Shown here: positions 21,287-32,700 of the stretch, piece by piece
Position numbering within the stretch: the stretch's first letter is position 1
Layout of the letters: every line of letters starts with the position of its first letter
Origin: Cyathus striatus
Taxonomy: Eukaryota; Basidiomycota; Agaricomycetes; Agaricales; Nidulariaceae
Length of the DNA stretch: 64,000 nucleotides
Reading direction: 5' to 3'
Assembly (NCBI GenBank): GCA_025738555.1
Contig: JAOVFP010000001.1
Location: 4,836,001-4,900,000, forward strand
Position numbers and translations under genes: made by a program
The notes under the pieces: generated by a model
Database searches by the model: none
Told to the model about the DNA's origin: nothing
The model's input: the letters and a program-made list of their open reading frames with translations, nothing else

Positions 21287-22362
21287 TTAATCGAGTTCAT
21301 CAAGCCCAGCGTACTCCCTCTCATACATATCCATACCCTCTTCACGCCTGAAGAACAATCAGTAAAAGCATTCGTATCCAAATCAAAAATAGTTCACTTA
21401 CTTCAAAATCGAAAGGGCAGTCTTGCCGATTTTTCCAAAGATCTTTCCGAACCCTCGCTCCTCGAGTTCGTCAAAGTCACGCTCATACATATCCATCCCA
21501 TCCGCCTCTCGCCTACAATTATCTGTCAATATTGACTGCTTTTTAAACTAAACCCATTCTGACTTACTTCAAGATTGAAAGGGCAGTCTTGCCGATTTTT
21601 CCAAAGATTTTTCCGAACCCTCGTTCCTCGAGTTCGTCAAAGTCGCGCTCAGACATTTCCACCCCATCCACCTCTCGCCTACAATTGTCTGTCAAAATCG
21701 ACCGCTTTTTTAATCAAGGTATTCTGACTTACTTCAAGATTGAAAGGGCTGTCTTTCCGATTTTACCAAAGATCTTTCCGAACCCTCGCTCCTCGAGTTC
21801 GTCAAAGTCCCGTTCATACATAGCCATCCCGCCTTCTTCTCGCCTAAAATTGTCTTCAGCATCGACTGTCGCTTCCAATAACGATATTGTCACTCACTTC
21901 AAGATGGATAGAGCGGTCTTTCCGATTTTTCCGAAGATCTTTCCGAATCCTCTCTCCTCGAGTTCGTCGAAGTCACGTTCATACAAACTAGTATCTATGC
22001 CTTGCTCACGCCTATAGAAGTGTATCGTCACCAAATGATCTCATTTCCAAACAATGTCACTTACTTCAAGATGGAAAGGGCAGTTTTACCGATCTTGCTG
22101 AAGATTTTTCCAAATCCTCGTTCGTCAAGCTCGACATCGCGGGCGGAAATACCCGCCTCGCTAAGTTGACGCTCGTATATGTCTAAAATAGTGCGGCTGA
22201 TGATAAATTACTGTTAACCTTCGAAGGTAAGCAGACTATTAAGGTAAATACATACGCAGCAAGTTCCTCTTGCTGTGCCAATGAGCCAGCAGGGTTTGGA
22301 GCAGCGATAACAGAAGGGGCAACAAGAAGAGCGGCGGCAGCGAAAACAGCGATTTTGACCAT
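21287..22362 (-). CDS. Secreted precursor with five tandem cationic peptides, one per exon
   Basis: No known named family recognised. Seven exons (22362-22256, 22196-22065, 22011-21898, 21843-21733, 21678-21568, 21512-21402, 21347-21287) join in frame to 248 aa. Residues 1-21 are a signal peptide (MVKIAVFAAAALLVAPSVIAA). Exon 2 holds the first core, with Ser at position 7, and exons 3-6 hold GFGKIFGKIGKTALSILK unchanged. Each core is followed by Lys-Arg, a Kex2 site. The Lys codon is split AA|G by every intron and Arg is the first full codon of the next exon. Between sites lies an acidic spacer, for example MYERDFDELEER. The last exon carries only a spacer and ends LDELD. The core has four Lys, no acid, and Ile/Phe/Leu spaced for an amphipathic helix. 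Layout matches fungal Kex2-processed repeat proteins; acidic-pro plus cationic-core also recalls antimicrobial-peptide precursors. Activity is inference. Confidence 0.88.
21348..22196 (-). repeat. Tandem exon-plus-intron repeats of the peptide gene
   Basis: Lower exon borders fall at 21402, 21568, 21733, 21898 and 22065, a period of 165-167 bp made of a 111-132 bp exon and a 53-55 bp intron. Exons 3-6 are near identical and the introns share their ends and some of their body, so whole exon-intron units were duplicated. Confidence 0.85.
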
Positions 22363-22499
22363 TTTGATTGGGGTGTAAGTGTGGTGAGTTAGTATGGTAT
22401 AGAGTTTAAAAGAGAGAAGCGATCAACGCTAAGCTTGAATGGTTGGCAGTAAGAAAGGAAGTGAGACCAGCTGAAGAATATGAACAGTGAAACTGCATT

Positions 22500-22507
22500 C
22501 TTTTATA
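22500..22507 (-). promoter_or_regulatory. Possible TATA box of the peptide-precursor gene
   Basis: TATAAAAG on the minus strand about 140 bp upstream of the ATG at 22362. Distance allows a 5' UTR of about 100 nt. Motif-only call. Confidence 0.4.
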
Positions 22508-23714
22508 GCTGCTCACTTGACATTTCTCTTACCAAATATAATAAGTATGAACATATACAAAGATTATGACAGAAGCCAATAGCAATCATGATGCGTATGC
22601 TTGGATTGATAGTCTCCTGGACAATAGGGCAGTGAATGCGGCTTTCATGCAACCAAGGGAAGAACACGAAGCAGGTATCAGTTGATGCCGATGTCATTTG
22701 GATCCCCGAAAATGCCTTCGTACTGCTAGAAACTCAAAGAAAGGCACAGCACACATGTACGGGCGCACGTTATCGTGAAAGACACTGCAACGGAGTCTCA
22801 TCAGACCTGCATCGGAATGACATTAACTAAGCAACTGGTTGCTTGAATAATATGTTGAACTCTAAAAATATTCTCCGCTCCGAGTGTTGAAACTACCGGC
22901 GGTCTGCGATATCGGGTTTAGTATGTTGCACGGGGTTGGACTATTGAACAGCCCAAAGCCATGTTCGTCCTTAAAACTGGTAGGTACTAAATAAACCGGA
23001 TAGGCTTCCGCTAATTACGACTCAGTTGACTTGTTCCATTCCCTTGCCGATGTGCACCCTTGTGCACCGTAGCAATAGACATACAGGGGTTTCGAAATCG
23101 CGTTGATTAAAATCCGACTTATCCGTAAATATATCCACACGAAACGCTGAATTAGAAGAAAATATACATACATCTATGTAACATCTCGTGTCTTTCAATG
23201 ATGGTGATTGCAGCCAACTGGTCGACTGATTCTTCCGAAAGTTCCTACCACTCCTCAGCATGATGTGTAAAAATACTAGCGGTAACTATGTAGCACTAAG
23301 CAAGCCTACTTTACTTTTCCCCAATCCATATCAGTAAAGATTTTCATTGGCTGCATTTGGATTTTCGTGCATCGTCAGCAAATCATCAAAACGAAGGCTA
23401 ACGAAGATGATTCGGATCACAATGTTCCGTCAATTGCCGTTGCCTGTTATCTGAAGTTGAAACATCGAAAGTTGTTGGACAGGACACAGCGCCAGGGCAG
23501 TAACGGTACCAAAAAATAGACCCAATCCATTTTTTGGATGCCGAAGTGATAAAGCAGGGCAGCGATGAGTGATCGCAACAAATCAGGTCTGAGAGAACAG
23601 AAGGACAAAGTTTCGGCAAAGTTTTATTGTGCAGAGTGACTTAATTATAAAACAGTACATACTTAATGTAGACTTGTTGGTTACAGAGAACAGTGTCGTG
23701 ATCGCTATAAGTAT

Positions 23715-23736
23715 TATATATATATATATATATATT
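23715..23736. repeat. TA dinucleotide microsatellite
   Basis: Uninterrupted TA repeat of about 11 units. Confidence 0.85.
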
Positions 23737-25007
23737 TGTGGAGCTTAAAGGCTATTGATTAGCAGTTCGCTAGGCAGGTTGCCAGCTATTGGTACAGGGT
23801 TGGCCCGTGAATTTAAAGTAAGGCTCCACTCCAGAGGAAATGGATTTATACACGTTCTGTGAGGATGTCGGAAAAATCGAGATAGCCTGATAAGCACCTG
23901 ATGCTTCTGACGGCCATATCAGCGGCCATCAGGCTTAACTTACGGCCATGTAACTACCTATATCGGTACATATATGTGTCATATACTTCAGGTCAGACGT
24001 TGATATTTTCTTACTAGGTTATCCCTCAAACCATGTAAGCAACTTATGTTACTATATATCATTCCATAACCTTGTCATAACCTCTTACAATGATTTTTGG
24101 ATAGTTATATCAGACACTGACCAGAGCCATGCCATAGTGATCAACACCATACATTAGCTGATGGTTTTAGCCAAATAAAGATGTCAGTTAGATGTCTGTC
24201 CGTATAAGTTTACCACTGTAAACTAGTAAGCTACATATTTCTCCATATTACTCAACGTAGCTGCTGGAAGTTGTGTTCGACCATCCATATTAGTTCTCTA
24301 TCACATAATATACTGATGATAAATAGTAGACATGCATCAGTAAGGTAAATACATCTAGATCAGGTATCTTAGTATTGAGGAGTGGTGGATGCTTCGGACT
24401 CGGCTTCTGGGGCCACTAGCTTTTGTGTTTCATCTACTGGCATGACTTGGCAACATTACTCATTCATCCAAACACAGCGATGGCAGTGTGGAGTGAGTCG
24501 GATGTGGATGTTCAAAGTTACCAGCTTGACAATTCCAGATTTCGATCTTCCCTGAGATGAGTGATAAGGAGTTCAGGAAATTGAAAGTGCTTAGCTGGGG
24601 AGAGGTATAACACCATGTAAGGTAGTGCAAAATGTGTGGTTGAGGTTGGCCCTTGCTCAGTGCAGTGGGACTGTTTCTGGGATGGCAACTTGGTTAGTGA
24701 GGACAAGGGTGTCATCGCTGGTCTTCTCAAGGAGGGGGGGCACTGAGAGCGAAGACGTTAGTTATGATTCTGATGAGTAGACAAAAGTTGTGCCACAAGA
24801 CATCCACATCCCCACTATGGTCTGTCCGAAGTTTGGTCCAAAGAGTCTTAAAAGAGTTTGTTTATCAGATCTAGTCATGTGATCGTGTCCGCATTTCTGT
24901 CACTGTCAGTTGGAATCAAATTCAACATGTCGTGGCGCATCAATATTGCGCATACAGCTTCTTAAATTCCCTCCTCTTCCCAAGTCTCTACATTCACATT
25001 CATAGCT

Positions 25008-27473
25008 ATGCCAGAACTAGTAGAAGGGAAAGCTCATTATCTAACGACACTCTGGGGACTTGATAAATATGGAACACAACCATACAACTTCAGTGTTCTG
25101 GGCTTTTGGGCGGACCTCACTGGAAGTGAAGCAGCAGCTCTTAATATTTCCACTGGCCTGGTGCAAAAACTGTCAAATAATTCTAACTTTAAGCATGGTA
25201 CTAATGGAAAACAAACACCCTTACTTGCTGAGATGCTCCAGTTCTCTGATACAAATCCAAATCCTATACCTATTACATCGCTCAAGCTTCATGGTGTCTA
25301 TTATTCAGTCAGAGCTTTGATTATTGATTTTGGAAAAGTTTGGCTTAGGGTAAGATTTACTATTATTCTCCTAATTAATTAATAGCTAAAATATTGTTGC
25401 AGCTTGCATACTTAACACATACATCAGTCCAAATATATTCCAGGGAGAGATGGGAAGATATATTGGGTGTACCACAACAGGTAAGCTGTATTAAATTTGT
25501 GCAGTAGAATGTATCTAAATTTTACAACTGTACATCAGACACGAAAATTCTCTATTGGTCTAGGGATTGAGTGTCAGGAGTTCATATTGGCATTTGTGAT
25601 TCTGGACAAGCTCTTTCAGGTTTCTCTATCTGAATCACTATTAAAGCTCATCTAACAATTACTTTAGCCTGTTTGGGGTACATCCAGAGTTGATTTTGGA
25701 TTTGAACCACCCAATGTATATTCAGAATATGGACAATTCTTAGAAGGTGTTGCAGAATGGATTCGTAGCTGCTGGAATGAGCCTCATAATGATTTAGCTG
25801 CATCTGCTATTCATAATGCGAATACAGTATGGGTTGGAGTGGGTGCTTATACCATAAGTGAGATCTTATTTATTGCTGGTAAGTTTGTTACATGAAACTA
25901 CAAGTGGTTGGTGTTAATTTAATAATAATCTATTAGGTATACCTGCATGCATTAGAGAATGTGAAATTTTCAGTAACCCATCTAGAACTGCATGACTTTG
26001 TGAAGCCTACTGGTCTTTTGCTCATCAGGCAGTGAAGAAACTCCCGTAAGTTAAACCTCACATTTAGATAATTCCAATCATAATTGTGACTAATAACATG
26101 ATTGCCATTATTTATAGTGGTCTGCTTCGCTCTTCATGGTATGAGGGAATGTTGGCACCAGATACTAGTGAGTGCAAAAAATACCCTAACATTATGTTGC
26201 ATATCTATGGAAAGAAATCAATTTTTCTTCCGTCTCACTTGGTTGATTTGGCCAATATGCATAATGTAAGTAATGATATTCATGTTTTAAATGTCTATGC
26301 ATCTCAAATATTTTTTTAGAAAGCTATCACTGAAATTGATGCAGCTCATGATCAACCATGGTTCAGATCAGAGTATCCTGACATGCTTCCTGACCCATTT
26401 GAGCCAGCATACTTATGGGATGGTTTCAATACACCTTCCAAAGAACATCTTGGCCATCTCATCTTTGGATCCAATTGGTGGTCTAAAATCCAGTCCCATT
26501 ATAACTTTCCCATTCCTGATATGCTTGATCCATTGACTATTCTGTTTTGTGAAAAATATAAAGGTAGGTTTTTCTACATCTCAAAAATTATTTCTGATAT
26601 TGTTTTCCACATAGGATACCTAGAAAAAATGCCTTCTTATTTATTACATCCTTCTCATGATTGGAATGTCCTTTCAAACCTCAGGGATTGTTGTCGACGA
26701 GGCTACAAACCTTTTATATATTCAACATCTTTGAAACGGGGGGGCCCTTTGGTCAATGATAGACCTATATCCTGATAATTCAAAAGCAAATCTAGAGTAA
26801 TAATTGTACTTTTCATATTTTTAACACTTTTTAACATATTGATACTATAGTGACACAAGTTGTTCTTCTCTGAAGAAAGGAAATCCTGAAGACCATACTT
26901 TCTCCAAGAAGAGTACTACAAATGGTGTTGCTATTGGTCCCCTTGAGTACAGTGGAAGTGGAAGGGTATACAAGGCAGGCCTACGTAAAATAAGGTATAT
27001 ATGGTTTTTTTTTATTAGTAAATTCATTACTAACAATATGTCTGTCAGTGTTCCTTTGTGCAGCTATCTAAGCCAAGAGTTTAGACCAACAGATGTTTCT
27101 CAAATTGCTGTGCAGGAGTGGAGAGCGAAATTTTTAGTGAAAGAAAAGGCAAAATTAATCAAAAGTTATGCAAAGAGAGGCTATACCTTAACATCTGCTC
27201 AACTTCTAGCTGTTGAAAAGCATAAGTTGACTACAGCTGCAAAAACACAGCGGAATAAAGAAGTAGCCATTGCACATCAAAAGTACAAACAGATTTTTGG
27301 TGACACTTGTTCTTTGGAGTCAAAGTCTGATATTTCTTTGGAACCACCCATCAAAAAGAGAAGGATTAGTGCAGATAGAAAGCTTGCTATTATTTCTCAG
27401 GAGGGGAATAAAGATAAAGAGAACATAGATTCTAATCTTAGTTGTAGTTCTCATCTCAGGTGGCCTAGGCATT
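25008..27473 (+). pseudogene. Broken intron-rich gene of unknown family at the edge of the TE island
   Basis: Not recognised. From ATG 25008 the spliced frame runs through at least seven exons with good GT-AG sites (donors after about 25350, 25481, 25619, 25878, 26048, 26266, 26562). Blocks: TTLWGLDKYGTQPYNFSVLG, YSRERWEDILGVPQQ, KFSIGLGIECQEFILAFVIL, NVYSEYGQFLEGVAEWIRSC, SSWYEGMLAPDTSECKKYPN, LVDLANMHN and FEPAYLWDGF. A basic C-terminal part follows from about 27045 (VQEWRAKFLVKEKAKLIKSY, then PPIKKRRIS, a possible nuclear signal). Lesions: TGA at 25993-25995 where Arg fits, and a run of seven G near 26741 that shifts frame between the block before it and WSMIDLYPDNSKANLE after it. The setting suggests a transposon-carried or captured gene. 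No transposase motif was seen. Confidence 0.6.
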
Positions 27474-27590
27474 AGTTTCCATACCTAGCTCTAATAGTTC
27501 ACTGAGCACTGTGAATAAATTTGTCAGAATTCAGTAACCAGTTTAACCAGTTAAAAGCTTCTATATATAATATATATATCCAAATATTCC

Positions 27591-28812
27591 CACTACCTTT
27601 AGGTAGTAGGGTTTATGTGGTGTTTTCGAAAACACATTTCACAGGTCAATCACTCAGCATTGCACCGGATCAAAACCCGCCTGGTATGGTCAAAAGTTTG
27701 CTTGTGTTTGAACTGTTCTCTAGGTGTCTCTCTTTCCCGACCTCTGTCTCTGTCTACCTCTCACGTCTACACCATTTCTTCGTTATGCCGGATTGTTTCC
27801 TATCTTAGGAGATACATTCTCATTTTCATGATGGTGCAATTTAATTTTGAGTTTGGTATTGTATGTTGATTTCAGTGGTGGTTTTCATGTATTATTGCAT
27901 GTCCAACTCTCCCTCTTCTTCTACTTTACCTGTTATGACCACCATTTTTAATTCATGCCTGTCTTTCCCTTGCTTTCATTGATGAATACTTTCTTTGATT
28001 TCATAGAGCTCACTAGCACTGATCATAATCGTGAGCTGCATTTTTGCTATCATGGCATTCATTGCCGCCCATTGGTGAGTGGCTGTCTTCATGTCTAGTG
28101 CCGCACTCATTCTGTATGACTCCGTCTTTCTGTTCCCTCCTCATTCACCCTCACAAGTGTACAGTCTACAACCTGCTCTCCCACCTGCTCTGTATCAGGC
28201 ATCTGTTCCTCTGGAACTTGCATCTGTCCACCAGGATTCACCGGTACATCATGTGAATCCTGTGCCTTGAGGTTCTTCGGCTTCACATGCTAGACTTGTC
28301 CTTCCAATTGCGCACAATGTGACGATGGGATCAATGGTACTGGACGCTGTCTGAAGGTTAATATCACTGGTGTACCAGAGACCTGTGGATGTGAGAACAG
28401 AGTGTGCAATTCCAGTGGGCAGTGTATGGACTCCCAGAGCAGCTCCTCCTCCCATTAACATCTCCCCCCTACCATGCCCACATGTATTCCCAATCACTCG
28501 TTTCTTCAAAAAAGCAAAAAGACTGGAACTCAACCCAGAAAACACAACAAAAAAGATGACTTCACCCACTCCAAATGTGAGCTTAGTGTTGAAGTTTAAT
28601 AACTATTCCAGGCTCTTAAACCTTTGTATATTACTTATGATTTGTAACAACACTGATTACATATGAACGTACCATACCATATTCAATCACTTAAAATAAT
28701 CATATTATGTATATAAACACCCACCAACCTTCCACTACCCAAAGTACACATTCAAGCTTTCATACCAATAAAATCACTTACTACATAACAAACAAAAAAA
28801 CATTAGGTAGTG
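27591..28812. mobile_element. Short repeat element, copy A, CACTACC/GGTAGTG ends
   Basis: Left end CACTACCTTTAGGTAGTAGG, right end ATTAGGTAGTG, so the ends are inverted copies of CACTACCT. Copy B at 48947-49994 shares both ends, including the outer flank tattcc on the left and GGG plus a TTGCCAG or GGCAAG motif on the right. Internally T/C-rich with no transposase, hence non-autonomous. CACTA-type ends suggest, but do not prove, the EnSpm/CACTA class. No target duplication was identified. Confidence 0.55.
28159..28458 (+). pseudogene. EGF-like domain gene fragment inside copy A
   Basis: One 100-codon frame is Cys-rich with EGF spacing: TTCSPTCSVSGICSSGTCIC, PPGFTGTSCESC, FFGFTC, TCPSNCAQCDDGINGTGRCL, ETCGCENRVCNSSGQCM. 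It matches the pattern of Agaricomycete secreted or membrane EGF-repeat proteins. One in-frame TAG at 28291-28293 sits where Gln is expected. No start and no upstream exons were found, so this is a captured fragment. Confidence 0.7.
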
Positions 28813-28847
28813 GGCCCTGCCGCTTGCCAGCCTTATTTTACTTATAT

Positions 28848-29730
28848 TATGAATATGTATACCTTTACTCTAGATGTAAACTTGAGTCAGTGATGTGCTA
28901 GCGGTGGTGCAGGCCAAAATCATAAATGTAACTGTGAGTAGGAGTGTAAACAAGTCCAAACACAATCAACTGCTGAAGCGGACAAGCCCTTTATGGTGTC
29001 AATATATTTGTCTGGATCTACTTCTAAGCTATAACATGTAGCTGAGTATGTTACCAGGATGTATACCTTTACTCTAAGTGTAAATTTGAGACCTGTGAGG
29101 TGCTGCTTGAAGCAGTGTTGTAGGTCAAAATCATGAGTGTAACTGTGAGTGGGAGTGTAAACAAGTCCAAACACAATCAACTGCTGAAGCGGACAGGCCC
29201 TTTATGGTGTCAATATATTTGTCTGGATCTACTTCTAAGCTATAACATGTAGCTGAGTATGTTACCAGGATGTATACCTTTACTCTAAGTGTAAATTTGA
29301 GACCTGTGAGGTGCTGCTTGAAGCAGTGTTGTAGGTCAAAATCATGAGTGTAACTGTGAGTGGGAGTGTAAACAAGTCCAAACACAATCAACTGCTGAAG
29401 CGGACAGGCCCTTTATGGTGTCAATATATTTGTCTGGATCTACTTCTAAGCTATAACATGTAGCTGAGTACGTTACCATGATGTATACCTTTACTCTAAG
29501 TGTAAATTTGAGACCTGTGAGGTGCTGCTTGAAGCAGTGTTGTAGGTCAAAATCATGAGTGTAACTGTGAGTGGGAGTATAAACAAGTCCAAACACAATC
29601 AATTGCTGAAGCGGACAGGCTCTTTATGGTATAACATGTAGTTGAACATGTTTAAACTTGAATAAACACAGCCAGGGCTGGTTTTTTATGGTCTCAATAA
29701 ATGTGTCTGAGTCTACTTACATGTATTAAG
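28848..29730. repeat. 211-bp tandem repeat, about four copies
   Basis: Units begin at about 28853, 29064 and 29275, each starting GTATACCTTTACTCTA and containing TCCAAACACAATCAACTGCTG and TTTGTCTGGATCTACTTCTAAGC. Copies 2 and 3 are almost identical. A shortened, diverged fourth copy runs to about 29730, next to the 3' end of the Plavaka transposase. The 86-aa frame that recurs every 211 bp on the minus strand is a product of the repeat, not a gene. Confidence 0.85.
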
Positions 29731-32700
29731 CTAAATTATTTACATGCAGAAACATATCTCCATCTACTGTATCCATGAGGTAGTGAAGACCAGGATCAGG
29801 AACAGGAATTCTCATACTGCTATCAAATACAGGGCACATAAGAGCCCCCTGGATGACAAAATCCAAAAGAAGAAAGGAGGAGGTCCTGTCTTCAATAAGA
29901 ATTTGACAGTTATCCCACAATGTCAAAGGACTCCATGAGTTTTCATGAAATTCATGTATCAATGCAATGTCAACAGTTCTCCCTGACAGCAATTGACAAT
30001 GCAGTAGTGATTGAAGGCAGGCTACAGTCATTCTAGAACTTTTACTGTCTGTGTTAATTATAACACAGTCATAACGTTTATGGTTATGAAATGATGGATT
30101 GCATCTCAAGATATCATGAGACTCTGTCCAGTCCTCCATGGACTGATATGTAATATAGAGACACTTGAATTGCTGGACCTGTTCATACAATATCCATTAA
30201 GCTAAGATATAGTTATCACTTTAAGAAATACTCACATAGATTAGATCTTCATAGCAAAGAGCTTCCTCTGGAAAATTGCATGTGATGAAGGAGCAAAGTC
30301 TGTCATCGAATGAAATATAATCACTGTCCTTCTGGGAAAACTTTTGTTCCACTTCCCGAGACTCCAAACTTCTTCCACTAATACATGCTCCAAAAGCCCA
30401 GTGCTTTTCACTCCCAGGCACAATATCCTCCAGATCTACTTCAGATATTAATTTTTGTTGAATGCTTTCATCAAAATTCATAATAGCCATATGAATAGCA
30501 GCTATTGCTTCTAGATTTTCATCAATTTTTGTCATCTAGATCCATGATTTCATTATATCACATATACATATTATCTTGAGAAATATTGAGATATATGTAC
30601 CTGTTTATCAATGTGTTTTTTGTTAGTTTGTGTATAAGCTTGAGCAGCTTCTTGTTGAAACCCCTCCCCAGGATGAGTGGACATATTATCAGTGGTACCT
30701 TTTTGTCATATTTCTGAGATGATATGAGAGACATAATGCTGCTTGGGAAAATTGAAGTTCTTTTTGTACATCATTGAAATCTACTGTAGGCACAATTTAT
30801 TTCAGTAAATTATATAAACTTCCAGTAGAACATTTGCATACGCTGCAATACTTTTTGTAGTCTTGAATTATTCCCTCCAGATGTTGAAGGTGACATTCTG
30901 TTATGCACCTTAGACCAATCATAAGTCTATACTTTTGATATGCTCATATACAATGAACAAGGGGAGAATTCTGAGGAAGAAGCTGAACAATGCAAGGAAG
31001 TATGCACTTTAGAAAGTTCAAGTATAAATTAAAGTTCATTATCAAGTACTTGTCAGGACATCTTACCTTAAGAATATCATAAAAGCATTGCCCATCAGCA
31101 AATGAAATTGTAGATACTGCATCAATATGCTTCAGGTCTTTCCAGTATGGAAATCTAGACATGCTAAATTATGCAAATTGGTGAATAACTTATCTGTACA
31201 AGTCAAGTAGTGCTTTAAGACTTACTTTCATGACAACTTTCCTAAACATTTGCTATCATCTAAAACATTGCTTAAAAGAACCTATATGTGTTTCCCCCAT
31301 TTACCGAGATCATCTGAATGTAGAGTATCATATGATGATGCAGCATATGGATTGGAAAATCGAAAGTCCCACAAGAAGTGCTACTCAGAAATTCAATCTG
31401 AGAAAAGAGGCTTTGTCACATGAAGTATAAAAAATTACTCACTTTTATATTGTGTAGTCCATGGCCTCACAGAATTTTTTCCCTTGATGTCTTTGAATGT
31501 GCATGTGAAGCCTGTTCTAACACAGAACACATATTTTCTGGTGTACGAAGCTCAAAAGACTCTGTTACAAGGTCTAGCTGTGACCGGTGCACAAGGCATT
31601 TTGGACAAGGGTAATGTGCTGTTGCAGCTCGGCATGCACAGAAATATGATGCTTCTTCACCATCCTGTGATGCAATGAGAATTCCAGGGTAAACGATTCG
31701 GACCACATTATCATTGCACATGTGAGTTTCTCCATATTGAGAGGGTCTTTTAAGGGAGTAGAAAACTCTTCCCAGGACTTGCTGATACACCTCTCTTTTG
31801 AATTCTGAAAATTCCAATGTCTCTGCAGCTCCACGCTCATTAGGGTGTCCTGGATCCACAACCTGCATACTTTTAAATTTCATATGAGGACAATACATTT
31901 AAGGACTTACCATTGGCATATAGCCTAGTAGTATCCCACCACCATTCCCTGATGCATTCCTGATTTTCCTTGGAAGCCATGCAGCATGAAGGATCATAGG
32001 ATATACTTTGACATGTTTTGTAACTAGGCCTTTATCAAGCCAAAAATGTAATGGAAGATAGCTATGTGGAAATGGACCATCATCAGGTAATGATGACTGG
32101 TGTATTGTAAATATTGTAAGTATGTGCCACACACTTTCAAAATTTAACTACTTACATCCACATTCCACCAAGTGTCAGCAGTATTTGGTTCATCAATGAT
32201 ATGGTCCTCAACATGTTCTGGTCCCCCATAACAATATATTTTGCAAACAGCATTCCAGACACTAACAGATGCTAGTGACCTGTCATGAATTAAACTAAGC
32301 ACATACTCCCAAGGATCTCGGTAGTAAAATTCAAAATCGAAATTCTTTCCCTGAAAAACAGCTGAAATTTTATCACGTCTAAACTGCAAATAATAAAGAT
32401 GATAATATCACAGTCAGTGTATAAGTTAGAGATAAATTAAGAAGCTCAATGAGTTACCTGAATAGTGTACTCCCTAGCTTTTGCAAGAGATTCACTCATG
32501 TCCTTGTAGCTGCGCATTGTGAGTCTACTTGTGCCATTAGACCATCCATTGTTGATGCCATTCAGCTGTTTATTGATGAGATCTTTGGAAAGAAGACCAT
32601 TCACAGCTGTTTCTGTGTATTCAAAATCTTCCCGTGTTCGAAATGGAGCCCAAGGTTGACAACATTCAGTGGCTGGTTCAAACACTGATGGCCTTGGCCT

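Larger units (their letters stand above)
22363..25007. other. Long intergenic stretch before the transposon island
   Basis: About 2.6 kb, AT-rich, with no gene recognised. It includes the peptide-gene promoter at the left, a TA microsatellite at 23715-23736, and short unrelated open frames (23022-23261, 23398-23619, 24518-24730). The right part may already be decayed transposon sequence. Confidence 0.4.

Noticed and set aside
21287..22362. Idea that the peptide precursor is a dikaritin-type RiPP (ustiloxin/phomopsin class)
   Set aside because: Cores lack the Tyr-Ala-Ile-Gly-like cyclising residues and no UstYa-type (DUF3328) oxidase gene is nearby; the P450 about 5 kb away is not enough.
23022..24730. 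Short frames at 23022-23261, 23398-23619 and 24518-24730
   Set aside because: No domain, no splicing pattern, AT-rich intergenic setting.
28920..29602. Three nearly identical 86-codon frames on the minus strand
   Set aside because: They recur because of the 211-bp tandem repeat, with no start context, domain or splice evidence; not a gene family.
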